DNA from: a virus
IMG/VR virus record: IMGVR_UViG_3300032309_001713
Coordinates: 1 to 30,012 of that record
Reading direction: 5' to 3' (one strand)
DNA length: 30,012 nt
Under the pieces are notes generated by a model. The model saw nothing but the letters and a program-made list of their open reading frames with translations, made no database searches and was not told the DNA's origin. Made by a program: the position numbers and the translations under genes. Shown here in pieces: positions 27,537 through 30,012 of this stretch (position 1 is its first letter; the number at the start of each line of letters is the position of its first letter).

Positions 27537-27543
27537 TGTCAAA
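27537..27543 (-). promoter_or_regulatory. TTTGACA start-associated motif (gpW-like gene)
   Basis: The motif ends 13 bases before ATG 27523, three bases after the stop of the large terminase gene. Confidence 0.55.
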
Positions 27544-27546
27544 GGG

Positions 27547-29289
27547 TCACAACTTCCCTTTCAGGATAGCCCATGCCACGCAGTGGAGCTTGGTGCAGTC
27601 GCCGAAGTGGTCGTTCTCGATGTTCTTAAACTGGTAGGGGGTTGCCCTGTTGTTCCTGTTCTCCACCAGCACCTGTCCGCTGTGCCCGGCAATGAAGTCG
27701 CGCGAGGCGTCGGCAGGAAAGTGAAGCAGCGGAGGCAGCCGCTTCTGGATCCTGTCGATATACAGGTGCATCTTCCAAATGTGGTCGGAGTAGCTATAGA
27801 GAATGGTGCCGACTCCAGGAAGCGGACTGGCGTTGAAGTTCTTAAACGTGGCGGCCCCTCCCTTGCTCGGGTAGAAGAGCCCGGACGACCTTGCACAGAC
27901 GGCATACACTCTCTCCGTGAAGTAGCCGCTGTCCAGTAACCCTGCGATTGGTGAGACCTTGGTCTCCCCATCAGGAAGGAGATATGTCCTGGCATTGAGA
28001 AAATCCTCCCTCACGAGGTCGTCCACTTCAGCGACCTCTCCCCAATCGATCACCCAACTCTCGCCGGTTCCTATCCTTGCTTCGACTGTCCAGTGGGTGC
28101 GTGATGCTCCGGGATCGGCGCAAAGTGTCAGGATGGGCGGCTGGCCATCGATCACCGCAGCCTCGGGAATCTCCCTCTGCCGGTAGCCGCCACGCAAATC
28201 AAGCAGGCTCTCGTCCTTGATGGTCGTGGCCCGATCCTGCCACGGGATCCCAAGGTAGGTGTTGTGAAAATCATGGAGGCCGCCGGGGGTGGAGGACTTC
28301 TGAAGGAAGAGCACTGCCATATCTCCCCAACTCAGAGTCGGGGAATACATCGAGGAGATGTGAGCGGAACGGTGATCCATCGGTGCGCTAGGATTCCCGG
28401 CGACCCACCGGTCGGAATCCGCCGCGTCCTTGATGAGTCCGCGTTTGAGATCCTGCCCCCACAGGTCGCCGCATTCCTCGCACTGGTAGCAGGCGTTCTC
28501 GCGCACACTGTCCAAATCCCATCCCGCCTCACAATTAAGATCAGGTGACCATCGGACTTGCTCAAACTTTAGCCATTGGCCCCATCCGCAGGACGGACAT
28601 GCGATGTGGAGGCGATGCTGACTGCCAGCCATGAATTGGCTGTAAATGGCCCCAGTCTCCACCGTGGGTGTCGATGCCAGGACAATTTTGCTGATGTTGC
28701 GGTACTGGATGGTACGCGCCATCGCCAACTCCAGCGCCGGGGCCTCAGTAGCCGTACTGTCCGGCCACTTGTCAACCTCATCGCAGTAGAGGTAGCGGAC
28801 TGGACGACTCGCCAAATTGCTCTGGCTGTTAGACCCGATAAGCTTGAGGGTGCAATTTTTGAACTGCATCTCGGTCTTCTTGAACTGGTCAGGATCATCA
28901 GGAAGCAACCCCCGTAGCGCAGAGCATGATTTAATTCGAGGGATCAGTTCCCGCTCGCTCCAACTCTTTGCATTCTCCCCGGTGCTGGTGACGTAGAGCA
29001 TGGGGCCGGGGTCTTCAGCGATGGAGTATTGAATCAGATTCGCCAGCAGGGTGGTTCCGCCGACTTGGGCCGACTTAACCAAGGTGATCTGGCGGATCGA
29101 GCGGTCACCATACCACTCATGGAGCTTCCGAAGGTATGGGGTGAAATCGCACGAGAATCGCCCAGGACGCGGCGAGAAGCGTGAATCTAGCGTGATGTGC
29201 TCCTCGGCCCATTCGAGAGGTTGCTGCCTTTTACGGGGCTTCCACAGCCCTTCCAGATCCTGACCGATCCCGACCAGTGCCGCCGTCAT
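27547..29289 (-). CDS. Terminase large subunit, lambda gpA family (580 aa)
   Basis: The 580-residue protein has the gpA-type layout. The ATPase domain shows Walker A SAQVGGTT (residues 73-80) and Walker B RYLYCDE (D170, E171), with the coupling segment VLASTPTVETGAIY near 203-216. A zinc-binding insertion follows (CPSCGWG at 231-237, CYQCEECGDLW at 267-277), as in other gpA proteins. The C-terminal nuclease domain contains LTLCADPGASRTHW, AGLLDSGYFT and FGDCTKLH. It would cut concatemers and drive packaging. The start overlaps the small-subunit stop as ATGA. Confidence 0.92.
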   Translation of the reverse strand: MTAALVGIGQDLEGLWKPRKRQQPLEWAEEHITLDSRFSPRPGRFSCDFTPYLRKLHEWYGDRSIRQITLVKSAQVGGTTLLANLIQYSIAEDPGPMLYVTSTGENAKSWSERELIPRIKSCSALRGLLPDDPDQFKKTEMQFKNCTLKLIGSNSQSNLASRPVRYLYCDEVDKWPDSTATEAPALELAMARTIQYRNISKIVLASTPTVETGAIYSQFMAGSQHRLHIACPSCGWGQWLKFEQVRWSPDLNCEAGWDLDSVRENACYQCEECGDLWGQDLKRGLIKDAADSDRWVAGNPSAPMDHRSAHISSMYSPTLSWGDMAVLFLQKSSTPGGLHDFHNTYLGIPWQDRATTIKDESLLDLRGGYRQREIPEAAVIDGQPPILTLCADPGASRTHWTVEARIGTGESWVIDWGEVAEVDDLVREDFLNARTYLLPDGETKVSPIAGLLDSGYFTERVYAVCARSSGLFYPSKGGAATFKNFNASPLPGVGTILYSYSDHIWKMHLYIDRIQKRLPPLLHFPADASRDFIAGHSGQVLVENRNNRATPYQFKNIENDHFGDCTKLHCVAWAILKGKL

Positions 29290-29909
29290 GACTGCTGGCT
29301 GATCGGATTTTCACCCGCGCCCTGTGATGATGATGTTTTTGAAGACCATGGAGCAGATCCTGCCGCTACCGAAATCTCTCTCAGGATCGCCTCCACCTCG
29401 AACCGGACGATGCCGCTCACATCCATGGTGCTATCGAGACGGGCTGAAAGTACGTCTGGAAGGTTTTCGATCTGCTGCTTCACCAGGGCAAGGTTTGTAC
29501 TGATCCACTCTCGGACAGTTTCAGCTTTCACAAGCTGTCCGGTCTGGACATCGAGCTCGGCATTGCGGGCCTGCGCTTCAACGAGGAGCTTGTGGCAGTC
29601 GTTTGCGGCCTTGTTCACCTGAATGAGTGCCGAGAGATCACCTCGTTCAAGAAGCTGGTCGGCGCTGGCGCTCAGGCGGGCCAGCCGGATCGCGGCAGCC
29701 TCCTCAACCTGACGAGCCGTAAGCACCTGGGCGGTGCCTTGAATGAGACTCATCTGGCTTACCGACTCCGATGCGGCAGCCCGGCGGCGCAGAAATTCTA
29801 TCCACCGGCTGTCTCCCTTCTGTCTCCATATCTGGACGGCCCTGACTTGAAGACCATGCTCATCAGCACAAGCCTTGATCAGATGTGATTCGTTTCGCGA
29901 AGTAGCCAT
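29286..29909 (-). CDS. Terminase small subunit candidate (207 aa)
   Basis: The 207-residue protein starts with a helix-turn-helix-like region (SHLIKACADEHGLQVRAVQI) followed by WRQKGDSRWIEFLRRRAAA. A central helical part (LARLSASADQLLERGDLSAL, KAANDCHKLLVEAQARNAEL) follows. It directly precedes the large subunit, with which it overlaps by four bases. It should recognise the packaging site, which is probably in the adjoining 29910-30012 segment. TTTGACA lies 16 bases before its ATG. Confidence 0.75.
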   Translation of the reverse strand: MATSRNESHLIKACADEHGLQVRAVQIWRQKGDSRWIEFLRRRAAASESVSQMSLIQGTAQVLTARQVEEAAAIRLARLSASADQLLERGDLSALIQVNKAANDCHKLLVEAQARNAELDVQTGQLVKAETVREWISTNLALVKQQIENLPDVLSARLDSTMDVSGIVRFEVEAILREISVAAGSAPWSSKTSSSQGAGENPISQQS

Positions 29910-30012
29910 TTGCGGTTCTCTTTCGTGTCAAACGCACACTATGCGAATTGGCGTACGGGCTATGCGCTTCACTCCCAAAGCAGACGCACTCAAAAAGACC
30001 GAGGTCGGCAAC
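29910..30012. other. Segment upstream of terminase: possible packaging site; contig end
   Basis: No gene was found here. The segment contains CTATGCG twice, around GAATTGGCGTACGGG. It ends in GTCGGCAAC, which is identical to the first nine bases of the window. A cos or pac site and late promoter are expected here by comparison with lambda-like phages, but no signal proves either. Confidence 0.4.
29926..29932 (-). promoter_or_regulatory. TTTGACA start-associated motif (terminase small subunit)
   Basis: The motif ends 16 bases before ATG 29909, at the head of the late operon. It could be a real -35 element, but no -10 is visible before the start codon. Confidence 0.5.

Noticed and set aside
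11188-29932. TTTGACA sites as ordinary -35 promoter boxes
   Set aside because: At most sites a -10 element would fall on or after the start codon and none is seen there. The site at 8582 is the only one with room for a promoter.

Overview
The window looks like the complete genome of a temperate siphovirus with long non-contractile tail genes. The first and last nine bases are identical (GTCGGCAAC), which suggests a circular or terminally redundant contig. The base composition is moderately GC-rich. The host cannot be named from the sequence alone. Heptameric intergenic repeats, A/C-rich leaders without Shine-Dalgarno sequences and the style of the proteins would fit Verrucomicrobiota or a neighbouring phylum, but this is a weak inference.

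Layout. (1) Positions 1-320 hold a cluster of GGACATG repeats that resembles an iteron origin. (2) From 7025 down to 311 lies a leftward early and replication operon of about 17 genes, mostly joined by 4-base ATGA or GTGA overlaps. It begins with several microproteins (30-61 aa), then an HTH protein, a ParB-like protein, small unknowns, a CHC2/Toprim-type primase and a P-loop helicase beside the repeat cluster. (3) Positions 6937-8836 hold the lysogeny module: tandem GTGAAAC sites, a tyrosine integrase, a convergent excisionase-like gene that overlaps the integrase 3' end, and two related ribbon-helix-helix genes placed head to head. (4) Positions 8878-11708 hold accessory genes: a membrane protein, a small HExxH protein, a winged-helix protein, a metallophosphoesterase and two short rightward genes. 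(5) From 29909 down to 11705 runs the late operon: small and large terminase, a possible gpW-like protein, a tRNA-Trp-like element, portal, prohead protease-scaffold, major capsid protein with its own terminator, connector and tail terminator, two paralogous tail-tube-like proteins, a frameshifted tail chaperone, tape measure, distal tail proteins, a collagen-like fibre and a lysis cassette (spanin, holin candidate, GH108-type endolysin).

The most unusual signals are regulatory. TTTGACA lies almost exactly 13 bases before the start codon of many late genes. Two of these sites instead precede very short reading frames that run into the next gene, one of them inside a hairpin made of heptamer repeats. 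The major capsid gene and the ParB-like gene, about 19 kb apart, share a leader of about 43 bases. A classic -1 slippery heptamer, CCCAAAC, abuts the stop codon of the tail chaperone gene. Several genes under 60 codons were found by translating gaps and coupled junctions by eye.
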